The notes beneath the pieces are model-generated. The model was not told the origin of the DNA. It ran no database searches and worked only from the letters and a program-made list of their open reading frames with translations. Positions 1-5,797 of a stretch of 6,093 nt of DNA are shown piece after piece (the first letter of the stretch is position 1; the number at the start of each line of letters is the position of its first letter). Made by a program: the position numbers and the translations under genes. Source of the DNA: Candidatus Cloacimonadota bacterium (GTDB taxonomy: Bacteria; Cloacimonadota; Cloacimonadia; Cloacimonadales; TCS61); NCBI GenBank assembly GCA_030667725.1, contig DAOUVH010000068.1:1-6093 (forward strand), given 5' to 3'.

Positions 1-1178
1 TATCTGACGCAGCAGCCATGGGTTTTTTCCCCAGCGGTAATGTTAAAGTTATGAATAACGAGTTTGTAAAAATGAAAAATGAACAGATCCATATCACCCT
101 CTATGAAGATAAATGTAAATATAGAGTAGCATATACATTTGTAAATACAGCCGATGAACAGACGGTGGTTATGGGCTTCCCAAATTATATGTTATCTTCT
201 GACCATTCAGTAAGTTACGGAATTAATGATTTCTCGGCTTTTGATGAAAACTTGATATATGAAGTTTTCAGAAAATATGATGAAAGCCAGAGGGAACATG
301 ATGTTCAGCAATTATATGAGTGTTTTGAAGTATATTTTGATAAAGGTGAAACAAAATATATTACGAATACTTATTCCCAAGAGTACACTGACCAATATGG
401 AATTGGTAATAAGGCTGTTTACATTTTGACTACAGGGGCTTCATGGAAAGGAACTATCGATATGATCTCTGTTTTCATTGATTCAGAAATACCACCCAAT
501 CAAATGGTAAAAATGACCGCATTTTTCCAATCAACAGAAAAAACCAAATTTTATCCTAATGGTTTTTCAGAGCTTCTTTTATCTGACCGTATAATAATAA
601 CGCCTTTAGATCATTTCCCCGAAAAATATTATCTGAATCAAGGTGTAATAAAAAAAGTTTTTAGTAATATTGAACCCGATTTTGATATTGAAATTCATAA
701 ACCTGATCTACTTGTAAGCAAGCTTTATGCCAGCTCGGAGCTAAGAAATAAAAACAATAAGTATGTGGTAAAAAATATTATTGATGAAAATACATCAACA
801 GCCTGGGTTGAGGGTAAAGATGGTAGCGGGATAAACGAATATATTAACATACACTTTAACACGCGAGTTGAGGTTGAACCAGGTGATTATGAAGAGGGTT
901 TACTTAAAATTCAAAAAATAGGCATCATAAATGGATATGCAAAAAATAATACTATTTTCAAACAAAATAATCGCGTAAAAAAGATCAGCTTAAAAGGTGG
1001 AAGTCATGATCAGATATATACTCTAAAAGATACAATGGATATGCAATATATAGAATTTGATGAACCAATTTTAACGAAATTTATCAAAATTACGATCTTT
1101 GAAGTGTATAAAGGATCTAAGTGGGATGATACTTGCATTTCCGAAGTTAAAATTTTCCCTGTAAGAGTGGGAGATTAA
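1..1178 (+). CDS. Exported DUF4424-like / NADase-type glycan-binding domain protein (5' end missing)
   Basis: The frame is open to the left edge: the codons before the first ATG (position 18) read S-D-A-A-A and no ribosome binding site precedes that ATG. The protein therefore almost certainly starts upstream, and the alanines fit the end of a signal peptide. Numbering from the ATG at 18, residues about 7-200 resemble DUF4424-type beta-rich extracytoplasmic domains: an opening PSGNVKVMNNEFVKM, then QTVVMGFPNY, then a TGASWKGTI element near 139-147. Residues about 233-381 match the NADase-type glycan-binding (discoidin-like) domain. The matching elements are NIIDENTSTAWVEG (253-266), a glycine-rich GSGINEYINIHF, INGYAKNN (304-311), NNRVKKISLKG (317-327), and a closing FEVYKGSKWDDTCISEV (361-377). 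The substrate is unknown; a carbohydrate- or envelope-binding role outside the cytoplasm is inferred. The protein is lysine- and asparagine-rich, as expected in this A+T-rich genome. It is convergent with the iron-sulfur gene to its right. I am sure of the C-terminal domain and less sure of the DUF4424 label. Confidence 0.8.
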   Translation, partial: SDAAAMGFFPSGNVKVMNNEFVKMKNEQIHITLYEDKCKYRVAYTFVNTADEQTVVMGFPNYMLSSDHSVSYGINDFSAFDENLIYEVFRKYDESQREHDVQQLYECFEVYFDKGETKYITNTYSQEYTDQYGIGNKAVYILTTGASWKGTIDMISVFIDSEIPPNQMVKMTAFFQSTEKTKFYPNGFSELLLSDRIIITPLDHFPEKYYLNQGVIKKVFSNIEPDFDIEIHKPDLLVSKLYASSELRNKNNKYVVKNIIDENTSTAWVEGKDGSGINEYINIHFNTRVEVEPGDYEEGLLKIQKIGIINGYAKNNTIFKQNNRVKKISLKGGSHDQIYTLKDTMDMQYIEFDEPILTKFIKITIFEVYKGSKWDDTCISEVKIFPVRVGD

Positions 1179-1209
1179 CAAGACTTGAGTTAAAATCCGG
1201 CATTTGGAT

Positions 1210-1237
1210 TAGACTTAAGGGTTGTTTTTTAAGTCTA
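1210..1237. repeat. A+T-rich hairpin after the first gene, possible weak terminator
   Basis: TAGACTTAA (1210-1218) is followed by a 10-base loop and its perfect reverse complement TTAAGTCTA (1229-1237), giving a 9-bp stem. A smaller stem, AATCC (1194-1198) with GGATT (1206-1210), lies just before it and shares one base. The position, 32 bases past the stop of the rightward gene and between convergent genes, suits a terminator. The stem is weak, and the T-run (1225-1230) falls in the loop and 3' arm rather than after the stem, so this is not a canonical intrinsic terminator on either strand. Confidence 0.35.
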
Positions 1238-1245
1238 TGCTTCCT

Positions 1246-1326
1246 GTGGAGAGCAACGTAAAAGAGACGTCCAGTCTCCTCCGGCAGATGCTGGATACGA
1301 TAGGGCAGGCAGGATGTACTGGAGAT
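1246..1326. repeat. G+C-rich structured intergenic island, candidate dispersed repeat
   Basis: Between the two convergent genes the A+T-rich background gives way to a G+C-rich patch with no credible reading frame. It contains several self-complementary pairs: GAGAC (1264-1268) with GTCTC (1274-1278), TCCGGC (1280-1285) with GCTGGA (1290-1295) around an AGAT loop (one G-T wobble), and an outer pair TCCAGT (1270-1275) with ACTGGA (1318-1323) enclosing the second hairpin. Such islands are typical of REP-like dispersed elements, and the transcripts of both flanking genes would run into it. Only one copy is visible here, so dispersal is inferred. Confidence 0.45.
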
Positions 1327-1338
1327 TGAAAAAATATT

Positions 1339-2619
1339 TTAATGATAATGCTTGCTAATTAAATTCTCCAGATAGCGTGATTTGATCTGCCGGCTTGCCA
1401 TGATTTGTTTAATTGGCGGTAGTTTGAGTATTACACCCAGCACTCCAGCCAGCGCGCGGTGGCTCCATAAAACCTGATTATCAAAGATAAGGTTATGTAA
1501 TTTCCCACGTTCAATTGCCATCACTACTGCTCTGTGTACTCCATTTAGCGGAGTAAGAACTCTTTTAGGACGGGATTTTAGAATAATACTTTTTTGGGAA
1601 CATGCTCTCACGCAGACAGCACAGCCCAGACATAGATCTTCATCAACTTTTGCTACCTTTAAATTAGGATTGTCTGGGTCATCAGCAGAGACTAACGTCA
1701 TTGCTTCAACCGGACATACGCTTATACACTTGCCGCAGCCGTTGCAACTTTCTGCGTTGATATGAGGGAGAAAGTTAGTTGTATGCACAGGATTCAAGAT
1801 GGCAAACTTTCGGGCAGCGATCATAGCCTCACAGCAACATCCACAGCAATTGCAGATAAAGTTCACGCTGTTTCTAACATTTTCACCAAACTGCACCAGG
1901 TTATGTTCGTAGGCTAATTGCAGCAGGTCCATGCACTCTGCCACATCAACCTCACGCGCATGTCCATGTCTGGTTAACGAATCTGCCGTGGTGTTAAAGG
2001 TCATGCAAATATCCTGAGGAGCGTCACAGGCTTTTCCCAGATGTTCCATTTTATGACGGCAATAACAGATCCCAACTCCAATATGAGTGGCAGTTTTTAT
2101 AACTTCGGTGGCTCGTTCATAATCCAGAACATAAAGAGCATTTTCATTTGAAAGTGCTGGTTCATGGATAAATGTTCGTCCCAGTTGAGTTTCACCGCGT
2201 GTAAATAATTCCCTAATGAAATCTTCTTCCACATTTATATATTGGTAAAATAACTCGCTTAATAACTTCTGATCAATATCATCCCTAATACGCATCATTG
2301 AGAACTCAAAGAAACCTGCCATAGGCGGCGGCAGCGTATAAACGGTTTCTCCATTTTGCTCTATATCAACCAGGATTGCACGACCTGCTAATTTATCCAG
2401 AGCTTTTCGAGTGTTTATCAGGTCCATTTTCCAAATACGGCTGGCTTTTTTTGCGGTGAAAGGTTTTATCGGTAAGGTCGAAACCAGTTCTGCCTCCTTC
2501 TCACTAAAAAGCATCTTTAAAATTTTGAATAATACTTTAGAAGGAGGTGCGCCCTGCGGAAAGCGGTTCAATCGTTCTGTCAATTTAGCATAACTTGATC
2601 TTATCGTATTATGAGCCAT
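1339..2619 (-). CDS. Winged-helix and 4Fe-4S dicluster ferredoxin-type protein
   Basis: This 426-residue cytoplasmic protein belongs to a recurrent but uncharacterised family of anaerobes. The N-terminus, about residues 25-97, looks like a winged-helix domain (LFKILKMLFSEKEAELVSTL, then a recognition-helix-like stretch and a hairpin with EQNGETVYTL), followed by the family motif PPPMAGFFEFSMMRIRDDID (97-116). The middle holds a cysteine-rich core: CYCRHK (185-190), C198, C205 and a run CNCCGCCC (256-263). Next comes a bacterial ferredoxin fold with C292, C295, C298, C302 (followed by P) and C330, C333, C336, C340. These would bind two [4Fe-4S] clusters; the second motif has Ser instead of Pro after its last Cys. 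The tail keeps RVLTPLNGVHR and SHRALAGVLGVILKLPP. The ATG at 2619 is fixed by an in-frame TAG four codons upstream, and AGGT lies 7 bases before it. Electron transfer or redox sensing is inferred, with the partner unknown; nothing nearby identifies a dehydrogenase. Confidence 0.9.
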   Translation of the reverse strand: MAHNTIRSSYAKLTERLNRFPQGAPPSKVLFKILKMLFSEKEAELVSTLPIKPFTAKKASRIWKMDLINTRKALDKLAGRAILVDIEQNGETVYTLPPPMAGFFEFSMMRIRDDIDQKLLSELFYQYINVEEDFIRELFTRGETQLGRTFIHEPALSNENALYVLDYERATEVIKTATHIGVGICYCRHKMEHLGKACDAPQDICMTFNTTADSLTRHGHAREVDVAECMDLLQLAYEHNLVQFGENVRNSVNFICNCCGCCCEAMIAARKFAILNPVHTTNFLPHINAESCNGCGKCISVCPVEAMTLVSADDPDNPNLKVAKVDEDLCLGCAVCVRACSQKSIILKSRPKRVLTPLNGVHRAVVMAIERGKLHNLIFDNQVLWSHRALAGVLGVILKLPPIKQIMASRQIKSRYLENLISKHYH

Positions 2620-2635
2620 AATTTTTACCTACGTT

Positions 2636-2644
2636 ATTCTAACA
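2636..2644 (-). promoter_or_regulatory. Possible extended -10 promoter of the iron-sulfur gene
   Basis: The minus strand reads TGTTAGAAT, an extended -10 (TG-n-TATAAT with one mismatch), whose start point would fall about 10 bases before the ATG at 2619. No good -35 hexamer is found 16-18 bases upstream. The rest of the 94-base gap (2620-2713) is A+T-rich, with only a short CTTTATAAAG palindrome and no convincing terminator, so readthrough from the TerB-like gene is also possible. Confidence 0.3.
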
Positions 2645-2713
2645 TCATGAGATACAACTAAGTTTGCAGATTAATATCTTTATAAAGTTTATTTCTTTAA
2701 TACCTTTAATAAT

Positions 2714-3409
2714 TTAATAAGACTTGATCTTTGAATAACGTGTTCTTCGATTTCTCCAGTTACTCATCAAATTCATATATACGTTTTCGTGCTTAAGCTC
2801 ATGTACTTTAATTTTAGGAATGAATTTATTCAATACTTCAATTTCATCTGCTTTTATGTTCAATCCTTCGTGTAGTCTTTCTTTAATGATATATTTCTTG
2901 GCACTGTCAGGCAATATCCTATAAAGAAGCGCAAAATCTTCAGTATCCAATTCGAATTTTTTAACCAGATGATCAATAAACTCTTTTTCTTTTGGATGGA
3001 ACTCACCATCTGCTATTACCAGAAGAATAGAAGTTTCCAGGATAAGCATTTGTTCATCACGGGATGTAATGTCTTCTATGAGCTCACCGATTGGTGTAGG
3101 ACTAATAAATTCTTTCTCAATTTCTGTCCATTGTTCATCGGTAAAAGCTACGTTTTTAAAGGCATTATTAAAAGCTTCCTTTTCTTCAGGAAGTATTTTC
3201 CCATCCTGCCAGGCTGCACTTATTACAACTTTTGCTACATTCAATAAGTTAGGAAGATTTTCGGGAATTACCTTTTGCATCAGGTTATCAGCCAAAACTT
3301 CATTTTTATTCAAGTCAACCAGCTTACCCGTTTTTCTTCCTGCTTCATCAACTGTTACCGAAAATGAGTAATTATCATTTAAGAAATATTCCCATACTTT
3401 ATTTACCAT
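2714..3409 (-). CDS. TerB-like helical protein
   Basis: This 231-residue soluble protein shows the paired acidic helix motif of the TerB/DjlA-N-type fold. It appears once as AAWQDGKILPEEKEAF (65-80) and again as VIADGEFHPKEKEFIDHLV (131-149), each with a DG followed by a conserved Glu. In known TerB proteins such Asp/Glu residues bind metal ions, and the family is found in tellurite-resistance and membrane-associated stress or surveillance systems. Here no other ter gene (terC, terD) is in view, so tellurite resistance should not be assumed. The first 50 residues and the basic tail (WRNRRTRY, 218-225) are not recognised. A TAA codon immediately before the ATG fixes the start, and a strong AGGGAGG (3414-3420) lies 4 bases away. 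It follows the membrane sensor gene by 101 bases and has its own promoter. The fold call is good; the function is unknown. Confidence 0.8.
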   Translation of the reverse strand: MVNKVWEYFLNDNYSFSVTVDEAGRKTGKLVDLNKNEVLADNLMQKVIPENLPNLLNVAKVVISAAWQDGKILPEEKEAFNNAFKNVAFTDEQWTEIEKEFISPTPIGELIEDITSRDEQMLILETSILLVIADGEFHPKEKEFIDHLVKKFELDTEDFALLYRILPDSAKKYIIKERLHEGLNIKADEIEVLNKFIPKIKVHELKHENVYMNLMSNWRNRRTRYSKIKSY

Positions 3410-3438
3410 TTATCCTCCCTAATTTTTCTTAATTTTTT

Positions 3439-3447
3439 ATTATATCA
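3439..3447 (-). promoter_or_regulatory. Extended -10 promoter of the TerB-like gene
   Basis: The minus strand reads TGATATAAT, a perfect extended -10 (TG-n-TATAAT). Its start point would be near 3432, about 23 bases before the ATG at 3409. A perfect TTGACA lies upstream (3472-3477), but its 27-base distance from TATAAT is too long for normal use; it sits 22 bases from an overlapping TATGAT. The rest of the 101-base gap is A+T-rich, with no clear terminator for the membrane protein gene before it. Confidence 0.6.
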
Positions 3448-3510
3448 TATAAATTTCAATTATATATTTATTGTCAAAAGGTTTTATATATTTAGTAAAT
3501 AAAATTGCAA

Positions 3511-5427
3511 TCATATTGAAATCTCCTTCAGTTCTTTCTTCAGCATTCTTATCATTTCGTCTTTTTCTTTTACCATTGCTTCATGCTTTGCAATGGTACG
3601 ATGATATTTTTTGTTCACGATCTCCTCGTAGGCCAAAATGAATTTAAGAGATAGTTTGATCCGGTCGGTAAGTTGAACCAATGCCTGTTCATCTTTTTTA
3701 CTATAGAGTGATTTATCCGATTTTTTGCCAAGAGCTAAGAACCATTTATGATCGAGATCATGAATTATCGGAATTATCATTGGGAAACTTGATATTTCCT
3801 GAGGATCCTCGTTCAATGCGCCGTTGTTTTTTTGAATTTTATTTTCCAGAAGCAACAGATGAACGTCATCCACCTTGGAATTTTCGATCACATCACTCCC
3901 GCGGATCTCATTGAATTTATAAGCATTCATGTTTTTGTCATAAGAGATTAATGCTACTTTTATTAACTTCAAACGATGCATTAAATTCTCACAGATATAT
4001 TCTTCAAAACCTTCCAGAACTCCTTCTTCGGAGATGTTGTGAGTAAATGTTTCGGTTTTCTCCAGAAAATCCAGTTCACTAGTATTCAGTTTGCCATCCA
4101 CCAGCTTTTCTATTTTACCTCTCACCGGATTAAAAAGTGCTATCATCCCAATGGTTACTGGAATTCCTGCAATAAATTCCGAACCGACGAATTTTCCAAA
4201 AAGACTTTGTAATATCTCTCCTAGAGAATAATCCACCAAACCGAATACAATTACAAAAACCACGCCGGTTATTGTGTAGATAAGTGTGCTTCTGATTTTT
4301 ACGCCCATTGCTGTTCCCGTAAGCAGACTCCAGGTAAATGAACCCAGGAACCAAAGGAAACCGACGAAGACACCAAGAATAGGGATCAACACGAGAATTG
4401 CTATTAAAATTCCTAAGAATTCGGAATAAGAATTTATCATCATTGAAAGTCCTGTAAGGCTTGAAATGCCGGCTAATAAAGTCACAATAAATGCAATGAC
4501 GAATATCAATATGATCGAGATCATTGAAACACCGATTCCGCTGAAAGCTCCCCACAATCTTCTCAATTCAATCGAACGAGATTTTTTGTATTCTCTTCTT
4601 AACAGAAGGAATCCTTTGAACATCCAAAAGGCAGACCAAATATGAATAAAATCAAAGCTTACTTTTAATATTAAACTCAAAATATAACCGATCAGAAAAA
4701 TTATTGTCGAAGTAATATACAACTTTTTGATTTTCTTTTCCGCTTCTGATTTAATCACCATGAAGTGGTAAAATAAGATTCCCCAAAAAGGTGATAACAA
4801 TGTCGTCCAGATATACAAAAGAGATTTTCCTAAAATTAAATCGGGAGAAGGTGTAATTAGGAATAATACAAAAAAAACAATTAGGATGTTTTCTTTAGCA
4901 GAGCTGTATTTCAACAGCAAAAACGAATTGAAAAAAGCGAATATGATCAGGGCAACATTTCCCAATATACTGAGAAGTCCCCACTTGTTCAACTTAGAAA
5001 CGGCTTTCACGAATCTTTGCTCTGAAATATCTGAGAGTGTATCCCTCAATACGATCTCTACCGAATCTTTATCAATCCTTTCGAAATCGGAATCAAAGTC
5101 AATATGAATTCCGCGATTTGATTCGGTTCTGAATAATACAAGATTACGTGTTTCAGATTTATCGTTTTCAGCATTTTTAGCTTCTATTACGTTTGGATGA
5201 ATTATCACAGTATCTATTTTTGTTATTATTTTATTTTTGAAAATCTCATTCAAAGCATCATCTTTTGTTTCTGTTACAATTCCGTTTTCAAATGTAAATG
5301 GAAGTGTTTTTTCGATCAATTTTTCGGAAATAGCTAATGCTAGATTTGCCAAGCTTAATATTAATAAAACAAAAAAAAGAATCCAAGCACATTTCTTTAG
5401 AATTTTATAATTGTTTTCTAACAGCAT
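3511..5427 (-). CDS. Polytopic membrane sensor-like protein with GAF-like domain, no kinase
   Basis: The 638 residues open with a short basic stretch and a hydrophobic helix (about 14-33), then an extracytoplasmic segment of about 115 residues (34-148). About nine further hydrophobic helices follow (roughly 150-172, 179-198, 203-224, 237-256, 260-276, 294-319, 334-365, 381-400, 416-433). After the last helix, LFNPVRGKIEKLVDGKLN (431-448) resembles the linker that joins the membrane domain to a GAF domain in ComP/LiaS-like histidine kinases. Residues about 450-600 then look like a GAF domain, ending in WFLALGKKSDKSLYSKKDEQALVQL (562-586). In relatives this leads into a kinase; here it ends in a charged helix, probably a coiled coil (600-636), with no phospho-acceptor His, N, G1 or G2 box. 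An in-frame TAG four codons upstream fixes the ATG; AGGGGAGG (5431-5438) lies 3 bases before it. Signal sensing at the membrane is inferred; output and ligand are unknown. Confidence 0.8.
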   Translation of the reverse strand: MLLENNYKILKKCAWILFFVLLILSLANLALAISEKLIEKTLPFTFENGIVTETKDDALNEIFKNKIITKIDTVIIHPNVIEAKNAENDKSETRNLVLFRTESNRGIHIDFDSDFERIDKDSVEIVLRDTLSDISEQRFVKAVSKLNKWGLLSILGNVALIIFAFFNSFLLLKYSSAKENILIVFFVLFLITPSPDLILGKSLLYIWTTLLSPFWGILFYHFMVIKSEAEKKIKKLYITSTIIFLIGYILSLILKVSFDFIHIWSAFWMFKGFLLLRREYKKSRSIELRRLWGAFSGIGVSMISIILIFVIAFIVTLLAGISSLTGLSMMINSYSEFLGILIAILVLIPILGVFVGFLWFLGSFTWSLLTGTAMGVKIRSTLIYTITGVVFVIVFGLVDYSLGEILQSLFGKFVGSEFIAGIPVTIGMIALFNPVRGKIEKLVDGKLNTSELDFLEKTETFTHNISEEGVLEGFEEYICENLMHRLKLIKVALISYDKNMNAYKFNEIRGSDVIENSKVDDVHLLLLENKIQKNNGALNEDPQEISSFPMIIPIIHDLDHKWFLALGKKSDKSLYSKKDEQALVQLTDRIKLSLKFILAYEEIVNKKYHRTIAKHEAMVKEKDEMIRMLKKELKEISI

Positions 5428-5450
5428 TATCCTCCCCTAAGACAAGAAAC

Positions 5451-5478
5451 AAATTAGTTTCAGCTATATTAATGTCAA
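5451..5478 (-). promoter_or_regulatory. Putative promoter of the membrane sensor-like gene
   Basis: On the minus strand a perfect -35 TTGACA (5473-5478) is followed after 16 bases by TAATTT (5451-5456), which keeps the key T, A and final T of a -10 box. Transcription would start near 5444, giving a leader of about 17 bases before the ATG at 5427. The -10 is weak, so the exact position is uncertain. Confidence 0.4.
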
Positions 5479-5605
5479 ATATTTAATAATTGGATGATAT
5501 TGAAATAATATTAGATATGATGAAGTTGAAAAAAGTATTTGGAAATAAGTAATTTAAATGCATTGACTCTATAACCTTCAGATTTTTTAAGACATAAATA
5601 AGATG

Positions 5606-5633
5606 TTGATAAATATAAAAGTGTTTGTATTAT
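5606..5633 (+). promoter_or_regulatory. Putative typA promoter
   Basis: TTGATA (5606-5611, five of six matches to TTGACA) and TATTAT (5628-5633, five of six to TATAAT) are separated by 16 bases. They face typA, with a predicted start near 5640 and so a leader of about 158 bases that would include the palindromic element at 5650-5745. A nearer TATAAA (5758-5763) has no -35 partner. The A+T-rich stretch between this promoter and the divergent one (5479-5605) holds no gene that I can support. Confidence 0.45.
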
Positions 5634-5649
5634 TTAATTTCCTTATTTA

Positions 5650-5745
5650 TCATTCTCGTGAAAACGGTAATCCGATCAAATAAAGGATTTAGATTCCGCA
5701 TCCAGCTTACGCATAGCCACAGCTTGGCAGGCAAGTGGGGAATGA
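5650..5745. repeat. Imperfect palindromic repeat element in the typA leader
   Basis: The ends are complementary, TCATTC (5650-5655) and GAATGA (5740-5745), and further nested pairs occur inside. AATCC (5669-5673) pairs with GGATT (5685-5689). ATTCCGCA (5693-5700) pairs with TGGGGAAT (5736-5743) with one mismatch, and GCCA (5716-5719) with TGGC (5725-5728). The word CAGCTT occurs twice (5703-5708, 5720-5725). The ATTCC...GGAAT pattern bounded by CATTC/GAATG resembles decayed dispersed palindromic repeats of the kind scattered through many bacterial intergenic regions. It is richer in G+C than its surroundings and has no coding potential. Identity as a multicopy element is inferred. Confidence 0.5.
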
Positions 5746-5797
5746 CAGAAAGAAGTTTATAAAATCAATTTGTGATAAATTGAAAAATAGAGGAATA

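Noticed and set aside
18..20. ATG at 18 as the true start of the first gene
   Set aside because: The frame is open to the window edge, no ribosome binding site precedes this ATG, and the S-D-A-A-A residues before it look like the end of a signal peptide; the start is most likely upstream.
1179..1338. CRISPR or tRNA gene in the G+C-rich intergenic patch
   Set aside because: There are no regularly spaced direct repeats and no cloverleaf arms or T-loop consensus; only irregular hairpins are present.
2411..2593. 60-codon plus-strand open frame opposite the iron-sulfur gene
   Set aside because: It lies antisense to the conserved N-terminal domain of a recognised family.
2969..3371. Two overlapping plus-strand open frames opposite the TerB-like gene
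   Set aside because: They are antisense shadows of a recognisable protein, without recognisable domains or start signals.
2714..3409. Tellurite resistance operon
   Set aside because: Only a TerB-like fold is seen; no terC, terD or terZ type gene occurs in the window.
3681..3914. 77-codon plus-strand open frame opposite the GAF-like region
   Set aside because: Antisense shadow with no start signal and no recognisable sequence.
4130..4555. 141-codon open frame on the minus strand inside the membrane protein gene
   Set aside because: It is an alternative frame of a clear hydrophobic coding region, has an implausible composition rich in Arg, Asn and Phe, and has no ribosome binding site.
4886..5107. 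73-codon plus-strand open frame opposite the membrane protein gene
   Set aside because: Antisense shadow; its Ser/Leu/Glu-rich composition simply mirrors the opposite coding strand.
5513..5552. Tiny plus-strand frame (MMKLKKVFGNK) in the divergent promoter region
   Set aside because: Eleven codons, no ribosome binding site, and expected by chance in A+T-rich DNA.
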